Source of the DNA: JABAQJ01 sp046327745
Lineage (GTDB): Bacteria > Gemmatimonadota > Gemmatimonadetes > Gemmatimonadales > Gemmatimonadaceae
Direction: 5' to 3'
Assembly (NCBI GenBank): GCA_046327745.1
Contig: JAXLXV010000008.1
Coordinates: 124,001 to 188,000 of the forward strand
DNA length: 64,000 nt
Positions 35,577 to 43,091 of this stretch are shown one piece after another (position 1 is the stretch's first letter; each line of letters opens with the position of its first letter). Position numbers and translations under genes: made by a program. Under the pieces are notes generated by a model. The model saw only the letters and a list, made by a program, of their open reading frames with translations. It had not been told where the DNA came from and ran no database searches.

Positions 35577-37799
35577 CTACTCGCGCGGCGCCGTCCCTCG
35601 CTTGCGCGCGTGTCGCCGCTTCCCATTCGGCACCACCGTCGCCAGCTCTACCCGTGGCTCCGGCATCGGCGCCAGCGTCGTAGCCTTCATCTCCATGGTG
35701 GTGTAGCGCGAATCGGAACGGTCCATGCCCCATGGATCCCTCAACAACTTCCGGTGGGCGCCCCGATCCTCATCATCCCCCGGGGAGCGCTGCGTGTACG
35801 TCCCGTCGGCACTCAAGTCCCACGCCTGACGATTGTCATCCAGGTACACCTGCAGCAGTGATCGCAGCCGCGGGTGCAACGCCCGGTCCTCCACCGGAAC
35901 CACCACCTCGACCCGGCGCTCCAGGTTCCGCGGCATCCAGTCCGCTGACCCGGTATAGAACTCCTCCTGCCCGTCATTCCAGAACGCAAACAACCGGGAA
36001 TGCTCGAGGAAGCGACCGATGCAACTGACGACGCGAATCCGGTCGCTCACGCCGGGCACTCCCGGCCGCAAGCAGCAGATGCCGCGCACGATCAAGTCGA
36101 TTTCCACGCCAGCCTGCGATGCCTCGTACAGCGCGGCGATTAACTCGCGGGATACCAGGGCGTTCATCTTGGCGACGATGCGCGCTGGACGACCCTGCCG
36201 GGCAAACTCCGTCTCCCGCGCAATGAGGGCCACCAAGGCCGGCCGCAGGTTCGGTGGCGCGACCAGCAGCTTGCGATACTGCTGCTGTCGCGAAAAACCG
36301 GTCAACACGTTGAACAACTCGGAGACATCCGCGCCGATCTCCGGGTTGCAGGTGAACAACCCAAGGTCTGTGTAAATCCGCGCCGTCTTGGAGTTGTAGT
36401 TGCCGGACCCGATGTGCACGTAGCGACGAATGCCGTCCGGGTCGCGTCGGACCACCAAGGCTACCTTGGCGTGGGTCTTGAGCCCCGGCACGCCATACGC
36501 CACATGTACGCCGTAGTTCTCCAGCGTACGCGCCCAGTTGATGTTGTTGATCTCGTCGAACCTGGCTTGCAACTCCACCAGCACCGCCACCTGTTTGCCG
36601 CGTTGCGCGGCCTCGGTGAGGGCTTCTACGATGGCCGTGTCGCCCGACGTACGATACAGCGTCAGCTTGATGGCCAGGACGTGTTCGTCGGCGGCCGCCG
36701 TCTCCAGGAAGTTCTCGACGGTCGCACTGAACGACTCGAAGGGATGATGCACCAGCAAGTCGCGTTCGCGCATCACGTCAAAAATCGATCGCTCCGGATC
36801 GCGCACCTCGGGCGGAGCTACCGGGGCAAAGGGCACGTCTCGCAGTTCCGGATTGTCGATCGACGCCAGCGACAACACGTCCGCGACGTCAAGGAGCGGC
36901 CCGGTCTCGAACACGTCGCGTTCCGTCAGCGGCAACGTCCCCAGCGCGGCCGGCCCTTCACGCAATTCGGTGAGCAGCAAGTCACGCAGGTGCGTCGGCA
37001 TCCCCTCCTGTACTTCCAGCCGGATTACTTCTCCAAAACGCCGCTGAAAGATCTGCTCCTCGATCACGGCCAACAGGTCTTCCGGCTCGTCCTGCAGGGG
37101 AACGTCCAGGTCGGAGTAGCGCGTGATGCGGAAGGGATGCCAGGAAAGGATCGTCATCCCTGGAAACAAGGCCGGCAGGTGCGCCCCGATCAGGTCTTCC
37201 AGCGCCACAAAATGATTCGGCCGGCCTAACGGCACCCATCGGGCCAGGCTCTTTGGCACCTTCACGCGGGCAAACAGCTCGCCGCGTTCCGCGTCATGAA
37301 GCCGTACCGCCAGCGACAACGACAGGTTGCTGATGTACGGAAAAGGGTGGCCCGGATCCACGGCCAGAGGAGTCAGCACCGGAAACACATGCTGTTCGAA
37401 GTAACGCTCCAGCGCCGGACGCTCCTCTGCGTTTACCTCCGACATCGTCACGAGTCGCACGCCATGCTCGGCCAGCGAGGGCAGCACGTCCTCGTGCAGA
37501 CACTTTCGGTGCCGCGCACACTGCTCACGAAGCACCAGATCGATCGCGTCCAACTGCGCCTGCGGCGACATACCGTCTGGTGGCGTCGCGTGCACGTTGG
37601 CCGCCACCTGCCGGCGTAAACCCGCCACGCGCACCATGTAAAACTCGTCGAGATTGTTGCTGAAGATTCCGAGGAACTTCAGTCGCTCGAGAAGCGGCGT
37701 TCGTGTGTCCAACGCCTCATGGAGCACCTTGGCGTTGAACTCGAGCCAAGACAGCTCGCGGTTGATGAACAGGTGTGGTGATAAGACAGTGTCGGTCAT
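35577..37799 (-). CDS. ppk1: polyphosphate kinase (PPK1)
   Basis: 740-aa enzyme making polyphosphate from ATP. The N-terminal domain begins LFINRELSWLEFNAKVLHEA and GIFSNNLDEFYMVRVAGL; the head domain follows, then two phospholipase-D-like catalytic domains with GLKTHAKVALVVRRD (autophosphorylated-His region), YVHIGSGNYNSKTARIYTD and GICCLRPGVPGVSDRIRV, GRFLEHSRLFAFW. The C-terminus is a basic tail. It converges on ppx and may be driven by the promoter near 37920. Together with ppx it gives both arms of the polyphosphate cycle. Confidence 0.96.
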   Translation of the reverse strand: MTDTVLSPHLFINRELSWLEFNAKVLHEALDTRTPLLERLKFLGIFSNNLDEFYMVRVAGLRRQVAANVHATPPDGMSPQAQLDAIDLVLREQCARHRKCLHEDVLPSLAEHGVRLVTMSEVNAEERPALERYFEQHVFPVLTPLAVDPGHPFPYISNLSLSLAVRLHDAERGELFARVKVPKSLARWVPLGRPNHFVALEDLIGAHLPALFPGMTILSWHPFRITRYSDLDVPLQDEPEDLLAVIEEQIFQRRFGEVIRLEVQEGMPTHLRDLLLTELREGPAALGTLPLTERDVFETGPLLDVADVLSLASIDNPELRDVPFAPVAPPEVRDPERSIFDVMRERDLLVHHPFESFSATVENFLETAAADEHVLAIKLTLYRTSGDTAIVEALTEAAQRGKQVAVLVELQARFDEINNINWARTLENYGVHVAYGVPGLKTHAKVALVVRRDPDGIRRYVHIGSGNYNSKTARIYTDLGLFTCNPEIGADVSELFNVLTGFSRQQQYRKLLVAPPNLRPALVALIARETEFARQGRPARIVAKMNALVSRELIAALYEASQAGVEIDLIVRGICCLRPGVPGVSDRIRVVSCIGRFLEHSRLFAFWNDGQEEFYTGSADWMPRNLERRVEVVVPVEDRALHPRLRSLLQVYLDDNRQAWDLSADGTYTQRSPGDDEDRGAHRKLLRDPWGMDRSDSRYTTMEMKATTLAPMPEPRVELATVVPNGKRRHARKRGTAPRE

Positions 37800-37911
37800 G
37801 CGTCGATCGCGTTGCTAAGGGCGTGTACGCCGGAGCGCTCGCCCGCTTCGGGGATGGCCTAGAAAGATACCGCTTCGGGCCAGCGCTGCCCGCGTCGATC
37901 AAACGCAGGCT

Positions 37912-37939
37912 TACATATTTCTCGTTAACGCATTGACAA
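37912..37939 (-). promoter_or_regulatory. sigma70-like promoter for ppk1
   Basis: On the minus strand TTGTCA (37939-37934), a 16-bp spacer and TATGTA (37917-37912), about 110 bp before the ppk1 start. It lies in an unusually AT-rich patch (about 37910-37960) containing two GTTAAC palindromes, in sharp contrast to the surrounding DNA. Confidence 0.4.
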
Positions 37940-38051
37940 TAAATGAGTTAACAGCGTGAACGGTTGCTACTCGTTGAGTCATTTCCGCCCGCCAGAAAGG
38001 GGTGGCCTGCCCCCGAATTGGCACCAGAGTTGTCCGGTCGATCTCCAGTTG

Positions 38052-38378
38052 TCAGCAACCGGCAACCGGCCGTAGGGCTGCGACTTCGACGTCGATGAGC
38101 CGCGAAATCGGTTGAATGAGGGACTCTCCTCCCAAGGGCGTCGCGAGCGCGCACAATGACTCCAGCGCACTCCAGTCTCCGTCCATCCACTCTCGCGGGT
38201 AGTCATCCAGCACTCGTGTGGCCCCTCGCGACAAGAAGTACAGCCAACCGCCGTGCGGCTGGTGAGGCGCGGCGGCGGGCTGTTCACTGAGTTCGACTGG
38301 CGCGATCTCCAGCACTTGCCAATGAAACCCGAACGAGTCGACAAACGCCTTGGATGACACACCTGCCTCCGGGACCAC
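38052..38378 (-). CDS. small hypothetical protein
   Basis: 108 aa from a GTG start. No signal peptide or known domain; contains GFHWQVLEIAP, GGWLYFLSRGATRVLDDYP and WMDGDWSALESLCALATP, a Trp-rich composition that looks like a real folded protein rather than a random frame. The frame stays open upstream to about 38430, so the start is uncertain. It lies alone between ppk1 and pitA on the same strand, with a 252-bp gap on the ppk1 side and a 233-bp gap on the pitA side. Function unknown. Confidence 0.45.
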   Translation of the reverse strand: MVPEAGVSSKAFVDSFGFHWQVLEIAPVELSEQPAAAPHQPHGGWLYFLSRGATRVLDDYPREWMDGDWSALESLCALATPLGGESLIQPISRLIDVEVAALRPVAGC

Positions 38379-38611
38379 CAGGACCGACGACTTGCCTGCG
38401 GGCGCTGAATTGGCGCGGAGTCGCAGTCTGTCGGAAGTGTGGAGACCGAGTTGTTACACGGGCCGTTACAAGCAGCGCTCGGCAGCGTAGATAGTGTGCC
38501 GAGTGCTAGGCATCCGATCCGGACGGCGCGTTCGTGTGCGCGGCGTCTTCGCGGATCTCAGGTACCGCCAGCCGCCATGCGCCGTACTCCTCACGTCGGA
38601 TAGTACGTGCG

Positions 38612-39646
38612 CTAGATCGGGTTCACCCGCTGGAGAACGAACAGGGCGATCGCCGAAAGGATCGCCGCGGCGGGAATCGTCAGCAACCATGCCCACACGA
38701 TGCGTCCGGCCACTCCCCAACGCACGGCAGAGAGGCGCGTCGTTGCCCCGACGCCCATGATGGCACCGGTGATCGTATGTGTGGTGCTGACCGGAATGCC
38801 AAACTTGGTGGCAATCAGGATCGCGATGGACCCACCGGTTTCCGCCGCGCATCCACCGATCGGACGTAGCTTGGTGATGCGAGACCCCATGGTATGGACG
38901 ATGCGCCACCCACCAAAGAGCGTACCTAACGAGATGGCCGTATAAGCGCCGATCTCCACCCAGTACGGCACATTGTCGGCATTCTCCACGTGCAGGTAGT
39001 GCATCCACCCCGTCTCGCCGGCAAAGATGCCCTTCGCCGAGACGAGCAATCCGACGATGATGCCCATGGTCTTCTGGGCGTCGTTGGCCCCGTGCGACAA
39101 TGAAAAGATGCCGGCACTCACCAGCTGCAACCTGCGGAAGATCGCGTCCACCTTGCGCGGCGAAGAGCGCTGGAAGATCTGGTAGAACAGGACCATGAAG
39201 CACCAGCCGGCCGCCATCCCGATGAGCGGTGACAGCACGATGAACAACAGCGTCTTGGTCCATCCGGCCAATATGATGACAGCGAACCCCGCCTTCGCGA
39301 CCGCGGCCCCGGCGTATCCGCCGATGAGCGCATGCGACGACGAACTCGGCAGGCCAAACCACCAGGTAATCACGTTCCAGACGATGGCGCCTAACAAGCC
39401 GGCCAGGATCACATTCGGCGTGACGTACTGCACGTCGATCATGCCCTTCCCCACCGTCTTCGCCACCGCCGTGCCTACCGTGAAGGCCGCCGCGAAATTG
39501 AAGAACGCGGCCCACGCCACCGCCGCCAGCGGGTTCAGGACCCGGGTGCCGACTACCGTGGCGATAGAGTTCGCCGAGTCGTGAAAGCCGTTGATGAAGT
39601 CAAAGACAAACGCGATCGCGACGATCGCGACAATGTAGTGCGCCAC
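38612..39646 (-). CDS. pit: PiT-family low-affinity inorganic phosphate transporter
   Basis: 344-aa polytopic inner-membrane protein. The two inverted PiT signatures are present: VFDFINGFHDSANSIATVV (N-terminal) and SLSHGANDAQKTMGIIVG (C-terminal half), plus GLPSSSSHALIGGYAGAA and GIPVSTTHTITGAIMGVGA. About ten membrane segments. It starts 3 bp after the stop of the DUF47 gene, the usual accessory partner. It gives constitutive, proton- or metal-coupled phosphate uptake alongside the high-affinity Pst system. Confidence 0.95.
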   Translation of the reverse strand: MAHYIVAIVAIAFVFDFINGFHDSANSIATVVGTRVLNPLAAVAWAAFFNFAAAFTVGTAVAKTVGKGMIDVQYVTPNVILAGLLGAIVWNVITWWFGLPSSSSHALIGGYAGAAVAKAGFAVIILAGWTKTLLFIVLSPLIGMAAGWCFMVLFYQIFQRSSPRKVDAIFRRLQLVSAGIFSLSHGANDAQKTMGIIVGLLVSAKGIFAGETGWMHYLHVENADNVPYWVEIGAYTAISLGTLFGGWRIVHTMGSRITKLRPIGGCAAETGGSIAILIATKFGIPVSTTHTITGAIMGVGATTRLSAVRWGVAGRIVWAWLLTIPAAAILSAIALFVLQRVNPI

Positions 39647-39649
39647 GGG

Positions 39650-40261
39650 CTAGGAGTTCTTCAGGGAAATGCTCTCGAGCACGATGGCAGCAGTCTGGCA
39701 GCTGTCGAGTGCGTGTTCGAGGGTGTCGAAGAGCTCCTTCCACTTGATCACTTCAATGGGGTCTGGCTTCCCCGCAAAGAGCTGTCCCACCACGTCGTGG
39801 TACAGCATGTCCCCTTCCTCCTCGAATCGCTTCACGTCGCGCGTGTGCTTCACGACGGCTCGGGCGTTCTTGATGTTGAGCACCGCCTGCTCCAGCGCGT
39901 CAACGGACTTCATCAGGATCTCGCACAGATCACGGGCGCCGTCTCTCGCTTCCGTGATATGGAACATCTGAGCGCGCCGCGCGGTGCCGTCGATCAGGTC
40001 GACGACCGTGTCGAGATTCTGCGCCAGGCTGTGGATGTCCTCACGGTCGAACGGCGTGATGAACGAGGAGTCCAGCCGCGTGCTCACTTCGTGCGTGATG
40101 GAGTCCGCCTCGTGCTCGACGACCTTGATGGCGGCGACGAAGTGTTCGATCCGGGCAGGCTCCACAAACAGGTCTCGAAGCAGTTCGGCACTCACCTTCA
40201 TCTTCGAAGCCAGCTTGTTAAACAGCTCAAAGAAGCCTTGGTCGCGGGGTATGAGCGGCAC
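39650..40261 (-). CDS. DUF47 (PhoU-like) accessory protein of the Pit transporter
   Basis: 203-aa all-helical protein related to PhoU; DUF47/PIT genes are commonly adjacent. Family features: FFELFNKLASKMKVSAELL, KVVEHEADSITHEVSTRLDS, FITPFDREDIHSLAQNLDTV, FEEEGDMLYHDVV and KWKELFDTLEHALDSC. The conserved Glu/Asp pairs probably bind metal. It is likely to regulate Pit activity. First gene of the two-gene pit operon; a GTGACC/GGTCAC palindrome lies 67 bp upstream. Confidence 0.93.
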   Translation of the reverse strand: MPLIPRDQGFFELFNKLASKMKVSAELLRDLFVEPARIEHFVAAIKVVEHEADSITHEVSTRLDSSFITPFDREDIHSLAQNLDTVVDLIDGTARRAQMFHITEARDGARDLCEILMKSVDALEQAVLNIKNARAVVKHTRDVKRFEEEGDMLYHDVVGQLFAGKPDPIEVIKWKELFDTLEHALDSCQTAAIVLESISLKNS

Positions 40262-40327
40262 GGGGGTCGGGGGCGGCGTGGGGGTTAGGTTCCGGCGCGA
40301 ATAGGGACTCGCGACAGCGTCTCAGCC

Positions 40328-40345
40328 CGTGACCAAGGGGTCACG
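40328..40345. promoter_or_regulatory. palindrome upstream of the pit operon
   Basis: CGTGACC-AAGG-GGTCACG, a perfect 7-bp inverted repeat in the 208-bp gap between deoC and the DUF47-pit operon. The GTGAC core resembles the hexamers of the candidate PhoB sites but in inverted rather than direct arrangement. It may be an operator. Confidence 0.35.
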
Positions 40346-40469
40346 AAACCGAGACAAAATTACCGCCGACCGAGCCCACGCGGCAGATCTAGACAATGGT
40401 GGACTCGGCAGGGCCCTCGATATCGGGCCGCGCTGGCGCAGCGGCCCAAGTCGTCAGAAAGTGCAGCCC

Positions 40470-41450
40470 CTAATACGCCTTACCGGCTCCGCTCGCATTC
40501 TCCGTGGCCGAACATGCACCGCACCCGCAGGCTCCCTCGTGCGCATCTGCCATCGACAGCAGCTCTCGCCAGGGCCGTGGCCCGGCACCTAGACACTTTG
40601 CCATGGCGACGCCACTGGACGTGCCAATGCGTGTGGCTCCGTTGGCCAACATGCGAAGTGCGCTCGCACAGTCCCGCACCCCGCCCGACGCTTTGACGCC
40701 GAGGGCGTCGCCCACGACCAGACGCATCAAGGCCACCGCTTCGACGGAGGCACCGCCAGCTGCATGGAATCCGGTGCTGGTTTTCACGTAGTGTGCCCCG
40801 CACTCCTTGGCCAGTGCGCTCGCCTTGATGATCTCCACCGGGGTAAGGGCCGCCGACTCGATGATCACCTTGACCAGCCGCCCGCCGGCACCTGCAACCA
40901 CTGCCGCGATGTCGTCTCCGACGTGACGCCAGTCGCCACACTTGATGTGGCCGATCGCCGCGACCATGTCGATTTCGGTGGCGCCATCGCGCACCGCCAA
41001 CGCGGCCTCGGCGCGCTTGCTCTCTGTGGCAGATGCCCCGAGTGGGAAGCCCACCACGGTTGCGATCCCCACCTCGCTTCCGGCCAGCCGCTCGACGCAA
41101 CGCCGGACCCACACTGGGTTGACGCACACCGTGGCGAAGTGGTGTTCGCGCGCCTCGTCGCAGAGGGTGTCGATATCGGCACGCGTCGCCTCCGCCTTGA
41201 GTAAGGTGTGATCGATGAAATCAGCGATTCGCGCGTTCTCACGCACGAAGGTCACACCGGCGGGCGCTATACCCTGTGATGACGCGGCGGTCGATGGAGT
41301 GGAACTGGCAACAGCCGTCACACTGGAGGCTGTGGAGACGCCGGCCTGGCCTGTTGCGCCCGCACCAACTGACGGCTTCTTGGACGCCAGGTCCTGGGCG
41401 GCTAGCTGCCGCGCCACGCGCTCCGCGAGCTGACTCAGGCGATCACTCAT
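40470..41450 (-). CDS. deoC: deoxyribose-phosphate aldolase with N-terminal targeting-like extension
   Basis: 326 aa; the family is usually 220-260. The aldolase barrel starts at about residue 74 (RIADFIDHTLLKAEATRADI) with EIDMVAAIGHIKCGDW, KVIIESAALTP, the Schiff-base Lys in HYVKTSTGFHAAGGA and KASGGVRDCASALRML. It cleaves deoxyribose-5-phosphate to acetaldehyde and glyceraldehyde-3-phosphate. The first about 18 residues (MSDRLSQLAERVARQLAA) form an amphipathic helix, followed by an about 45-residue Ala/Ser/Thr/Gly linker, the layout of microcompartment encapsulation peptides. The C-terminus carries GACGCGACSA (CxCxxC). Overlaps the vertex-protein gene upstream by 8 bp; GGAGGGG precedes its ATG. 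Confidence 0.93.
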   Translation of the reverse strand: MSDRLSQLAERVARQLAAQDLASKKPSVGAGATGQAGVSTASSVTAVASSTPSTAASSQGIAPAGVTFVRENARIADFIDHTLLKAEATRADIDTLCDEAREHHFATVCVNPVWVRRCVERLAGSEVGIATVVGFPLGASATESKRAEAALAVRDGATEIDMVAAIGHIKCGDWRHVGDDIAAVVAGAGGRLVKVIIESAALTPVEIIKASALAKECGAHYVKTSTGFHAAGGASVEAVALMRLVVGDALGVKASGGVRDCASALRMLANGATRIGTSSGVAMAKCLGAGPRPWRELLSMADAHEGACGCGACSATENASGAGKAY

Positions 41451-41742
41451 GATCCCCTCCGCCCTGCACGGCTTCCGTCAGCTCGATCTCGTCGACCACA
41501 CCGGCGACGACGGCTTGCACGGGAATCTTGGCGTTCTTGAACAGTGTGCGTGCCGCATTCCCTTCCTGGACCACCAGCACGCGCTCACCTACGCCGACGC
41601 CAATCACATCCAGAACAATGACTTCACCGGGTTCCTCCGAGCCATCCAACGCGAGACGTCGGACCAGGAGTAGTTTGTGTCCCCCTAGGTTGGTGTGGCG
41701 GTGGGTAGCAACGACGTCTCCGACGACACGGGCGATATACAC
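41443..41742 (-). CDS. EutN/CcmL-family microcompartment vertex protein, copy 1
   Basis: 99 aa from GTG 41742 (MYIARVVGDVVATHRHTNLG). The EutN/CcmL (BMC-P) pattern is clear: N-terminal strand, GHKLLLVRRLALDG, a central VLDVIGVGVGERVLVVQEGNAART and a C-terminal VVAGVVDEIEL. Such proteins form the pentamers at the corners of bacterial microcompartments. The open frame extends upstream over the gap but not as plausible protein. It lies directly before deoC with an 8-bp overlap. Confidence 0.87.
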   Translation of the reverse strand: MYIARVVGDVVATHRHTNLGGHKLLLVRRLALDGSEEPGEVIVLDVIGVGVGERVLVVQEGNAARTLFKNAKIPVQAVVAGVVDEIELTEAVQGGGDHE

Positions 41743-41776
41743 GGAATGCGAAGGGCGTTGAGGGAGGGAAGGAACG

Positions 41777-42049
41777 TCAGGGAGTTGCCATTTCAGTGCG
41801 GTCGACCTTGGCGACGATGCCGGCGTCCACCGCGGCGAACGAATCGTCAAGCGTCAGCGCCGCCTCGCGGGACGTCACGAACACCACGACCTCGCCAGGT
41901 CCAACCCCAATACGGTCGACCGCTACGATCGGCTTGCCGTGTGCCGAGCCACTGGCCAGCAACGGCTGGATCCACTGCAGGGTCACCCCCGTCAGCGACT
42001 CCTGCTTGATCGTAGCGACCACGCGCCCCAGCACGCGAGCCAATTGCAT
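41777..42049 (-). CDS. EutN/CcmL-family microcompartment vertex protein, copy 2
   Basis: 90 aa: MQLARVLGRVVATIKQESLT, TLQWIQPLLASGS, VAVDRIGVGPGEVVVFVTSREAA and GIVAKVDRTEMATP, again the BMC-P pentamer fold, only moderately similar to copy 1. Two different vertex proteins in a row are usual in microcompartment loci. No BMC-H shell hexamer gene is in the window; the shell genes must be elsewhere. Confidence 0.85.
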   Translation of the reverse strand: MQLARVLGRVVATIKQESLTGVTLQWIQPLLASGSAHGKPIVAVDRIGVGPGEVVVFVTSREAALTLDDSFAAVDAGIVAKVDRTEMATP

Positions 42050-42084
42050 GCCTCAGCGTCCTCCCGCGAACAGTGGTGGTGTGC

Positions 42085-42855
42085 TCACGGCGCCGGATTG
42101 GTGAACACCACCCGCGCGTCGCCTAACGCGGTACGGCGGCGCTGCAGGTCGGGGTTCACGAACGGTTTCACCAGCACCATCCCCGCGACGAATCCGCCCA
42201 CGTGGGCCCACACCGCCACTCCGGATGACACCTCTGGGTTCAGCATCATGAGTTGCGGCAATCCACTTAGCACCTGCAGTACGAACCACCACAAGAGCAC
42301 CAGCCACGCCCGCACCGGTATGACGAAGAAGATGAACAACATGCGGACGCGCACCCGTGGGTACAGGATCAGGTACGCGCCCATGATCCCCGAGATCGCC
42401 CCCGACGCACCGACGGTCGGTACTGGCGAGGTAGGATCCACAAAGACGTGCGCCGCGGCCGCAATCAACCCGCAAACCAGGTAGAACACGACGAAGCGTG
42501 CTCGCCCCATCGAGTCCTCGATGTTGTTCCCAAACACCCAGAAGAAGAGGGCGTTGCCTAGCAAATGCGCCCAGCTCCCGTGAAGGAACATGGACGTTAG
42601 TGGCGTCAGGATGTTGACCGCCTCGTTGTCGATGCTGCACGCGAGCCCGGCACCGATCGGTATGGAGAACCCGATAGCTCGCGTATGGGTGAGTTCGGCG
42701 GGCACCATGCCGTAGTTGCACACACTCGCAGCCAGCGAGACGGGGTTGAAGCCTGCCCCCTGAGCTAGAAACCAAGTGGCCGCCATGAGCCCCAAAATTC
42801 CGAACGTCGCAACCGGCGTCCGGATCGTGGGATTCTCGTCGCTAAGCGGGATCAT
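42085..42855 (-). CDS. rhomboid-family intramembrane serine protease
   Basis: 256 aa with six to seven hydrophobic segments. Rhomboid landmarks: FLHGSWAHLLGNALFFWVFG (the HxxxN oxyanion region), the catalytic Ser in VGASGAISGIMGAYL and the catalytic His in VAVWAHVGGFVAGMVLV. It cleaves transmembrane segments within the inner membrane; substrate unknown. It lies 35 bp before the vertex-protein genes on the same strand, which may be chance, and is divergent from dnaK. Confidence 0.92.
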   Translation of the reverse strand: MIPLSDENPTIRTPVATFGILGLMAATWFLAQGAGFNPVSLAASVCNYGMVPAELTHTRAIGFSIPIGAGLACSIDNEAVNILTPLTSMFLHGSWAHLLGNALFFWVFGNNIEDSMGRARFVVFYLVCGLIAAAAHVFVDPTSPVPTVGASGAISGIMGAYLILYPRVRVRMLFIFFVIPVRAWLVLLWWFVLQVLSGLPQLMMLNPEVSSGVAVWAHVGGFVAGMVLVKPFVNPDLQRRRTALGDARVVFTNPAP

Positions 42856-43091
42856 TTTGGCTGCGGTTAGTCGAGTTGCTTTGGTGGCCCTGCCAATACG
42901 ACGGGCTCGAAGTCGTTGCTGCTATTCGGTTTCAGTCAGACTGGCGTAAGAGTCGGGTCCCACGATTGCATAGTCTCTCCGCGTCTGGCCGCGAACAGGC
43001 GGCCCGAACGCGAAAGTCGGGCGAGAATTCCTTCGCCCCCAAAGATCCCACGCTGGGCGCGAATCGCCCGGCCGTCAACACTGAGGTTGAG

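Noticed and set aside
38466..39515. 349-aa open frame overlapping the Pit gene on the same strand
   Set aside because: Out-of-frame read of pit; the overlapping frame has both PiT signatures.
42856..43091. CIRCE (HrcA) operator before dnaK
   Set aside because: I looked for TTAGCACTC/GAGTGCTAA arms and found none, even degenerate.
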